In this document: piece after piece, positions 62,691-64,000 of the stretch | How positions within the stretch are numbered: position 1 is the first letter of the stretch | How the letters are laid out: every line of letters begins with the position of its first letter | The notes under the pieces: model-generated | The model's database searches: none | What the model saw: only the letters and a program-made list of their open reading frames with translations | Told to the model about the DNA's origin: nothing | Translations under genes and position numbers: made by a program | From: Heyndrickxia vini | Lineage (GTDB): Bacteria; Bacillota; Bacilli; Bacillales; Bacillaceae_C | Length of the DNA: 64,000 nucleotides | Direction: 5' to 3' | Assembly: GCF_016772275.1 (NCBI RefSeq) | Contig: NZ_CP065425.1 | Span: 796,001 to 860,000 of the forward strand

Positions 62691-64000
62691 ATGACTAAAG
62701 GGATAAAAATCGTAACAATCGGTGGCGGATCTAGTTATACTCCGGAATTAATTGAGGGATTTATCAAAAGGTATCATGAACTTCCAGTTAGAGAACTCTG
62801 GTTAGTTGATATCGATCAAGGGAAAGAAAAACTGCAGATAATCGGTAATTTAGCTAAGAGAATGGTTGAAAAAGCAGGGGTTCCAATTGATATTCATATT
62901 ACACTAGACCGAAGGGAAGCATTAAAAGATGCGGATTTCGTAACGACACAATTCCGTGTTGGATCATTGGACGCGCGTGCAAAAGATGAACGCATCCCAC
63001 TTAAATATAATGTCATTGGACAGGAAACAAATGGACCGGGTGGCTTGTTTAAAGGACTTCGAACGATTCCAGTTATTTTAGACATATGCAAAGATATTGA
63101 AGAATTATGTCCAGATGCATGGCTTGTGAATTTTACAAACCCTGCGGGTATGGTGACAGAAGCGGTACTTCGTTACAGTAATATTAAGAAAGTTGTAGGC
63201 TTGTGTAATGTTCCAATCGGCATGCGAATGGGAATTGCAAAAGCATTAGAAGTGGATCCAAGCCGCATCCACGTTGATTTTGCAGGCTTGAACCATATGG
63301 TATTTGGTTTAAATGTTTATTTAGATGGTGTGAGTATACTAGATTCTGTAATTGAGAGCATGGCGGATCCAAAGAATGAAATGACAATGAAAAATATATC
63401 TGGGCTAGCATGGGAACCCGATTTTATCCGAGCATTAGGGGTTATTCCTTGTGGCTATCATCGTTATTATTATAAAACGAGCGAAATGCTGACAGAAGAA
63501 CGTGAAGCAGCAGAAACTGTTGGTACACGAGCGGAAGTTGTTCAAAAATTAGAAAAGGATCTATTTGAATTATATAAAAGCCCTGATTTAGACATAAAAC
63601 CACCACAATTAGAAAAACGTGGAGGTGCTTATTATAGTGATGCAGCATGCAGCCTCATCAACTCAATCTATAATGACAAACGTGATATTCAACCAGTGAA
63701 TACAAGAAATAATGGTGCAATCGCAAGTATTCCGGTTGATTCAGCTGTTGAAGTGAACTGTGTCATCACTAAAGAAGGGCCAAAACCGATTTCAGTTGGT
63801 GATATCCCAGTTGCTGCAAGAGGTCTTGTTCAGCAAATTAAATCTTTCGAACGTGTAGCGGCAGAAGCGGCAGTGACGGGAAATTACAAAACGGCTTTAT
63901 TAGCAATGACAATAAATCCGTTAGTTCCGTCCGACAAAGTTGCCAAGCAAATACTAGACGAAATGTTAGAAGCTCATAAACAACATCTGCCACAATTCAC
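62691..64000 (+). CDS. 6-phospho-beta-glucosidase, glycoside hydrolase family 4 (LicH-like), 3' end cut by window edge
   Basis: At least 436 residues with no stop before the window ends. The GH4 fold is clear: the NAD motif VTIGGGSSYTPELIEGF (8-24), DADFVTTQFRVG, the metal Cys in GLCNVPIGM, the His in GLNHMVFG and PCGYHRYYYK. GH4 enzymes use NAD and a metal to cut phospho-glucosides by an oxidation-elimination route. ATG 62691 follows AGAGGAGGCAG. The operon thus holds both a GH1 and a GH4 phospho-beta-glucosidase, perhaps for different linkages. Confidence 0.93.
   Translation, partial: MTKGIKIVTIGGGSSYTPELIEGFIKRYHELPVRELWLVDIDQGKEKLQIIGNLAKRMVEKAGVPIDIHITLDRREALKDADFVTTQFRVGSLDARAKDERIPLKYNVIGQETNGPGGLFKGLRTIPVILDICKDIEELCPDAWLVNFTNPAGMVTEAVLRYSNIKKVVGLCNVPIGMRMGIAKALEVDPSRIHVDFAGLNHMVFGLNVYLDGVSILDSVIESMADPKNEMTMKNISGLAWEPDFIRALGVIPCGYHRYYYKTSEMLTEEREAAETVGTRAEVVQKLEKDLFELYKSPDLDIKPPQLEKRGGAYYSDAACSLINSIYNDKRDIQPVNTRNNGAIASIPVDSAVEVNCVITKEGPKPISVGDIPVAARGLVQQIKSFERVAAEAAVTGNYKTALLAMTINPLVPSDKVAKQILDEMLEAHKQHLPQF

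Overview
The window is AT-rich, low-GC Gram-positive DNA, most likely from a Bacillaceae chromosome (Bacillus, Neobacillus or Cytobacillus-like). The evidence is strong AGGAGG-type ribosome sites with frequent TTG and GTG starts, SigA and SigB type promoters, cre-like sites, a RacA-like protein, an alaR-alaT pair and a CsbD protein. There are no rRNA, tRNA, CRISPR or prophage genes. No transposase is seen, but there are three families of non-coding dispersed repeats.

Region 1 (1-8914) is an acid-catabolism island. A BASS-type transporter (cut by the window edge) diverges from an IclR regulator. The regulator leads a plus-strand run: a TRAP transporter (DctP, DctQ, DctM), a short-chain dehydrogenase, a PPC/DUF296 protein, an AMP-forming acyl-CoA synthetase, a Cys-containing thiolase and its DUF35 partner. 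A five-unit tandem hairpin array (8918-9165) closes it. Then come a small membrane protein, an MHS-type transporter, a GC-rich composite repeat (11521-12036), a patatin-like lipase and a 676-residue XRE-domain protein of unknown role.

Region 2 (15475-28660) is the most interesting part. It holds an ADP-forming acyl-CoA synthetase, two MaoC-fold proteins (one lacking the catalytic His), a thiolase-fold protein whose Cys and His are replaced and which carries two tyrosines 50 residues apart, a DUF35 protein, two acyl-CoA dehydrogenases, an aldehyde dehydrogenase, an MFS carrier, an amidohydrolase and a DAACS symporter. Two ACADs, two MaoC proteins and an Ltp2-like aldolase with DUF35 is the toolkit actinobacteria use to remove the last steroid side-chain unit by retro-aldol cleavage. 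Here it sits in a Bacillus-like genome with no steroid-ring genes in view, so the substrate is open.

Region 3 (29132-40151) is housekeeping and cell-envelope: MgtC-like protein, RacA, a PP2C phosphatase, a GNAT, alaT/alaR, an SH3b-repeat glucosaminidase, a SleB-like hydrolase, a stress-type SDR and CsbD, the last two with good SigB promoters. Region 4 (40299-45165) is an RsbK/RsbM/RsbY stress-signalling module as in the Bacillus cereus group; sigB itself is not in the window. Region 5 (45488-53399) has an amino-acid ABC transporter, a zinc-ribbon membrane protein, and a PTS (IICB) - nanE - rpiR operon divergent from a IIA-Glc and a HAD phosphatase. Region 6 (53557-64000) has a DUF3189 protein, a diguanylate cyclase, a small gene embedded in a cluster of four DnaA boxes, a rhodanese, and an RpiR-controlled beta-glucoside PTS operon with both GH1 and GH4 phospho-beta-glucosidases, the last running off the end.
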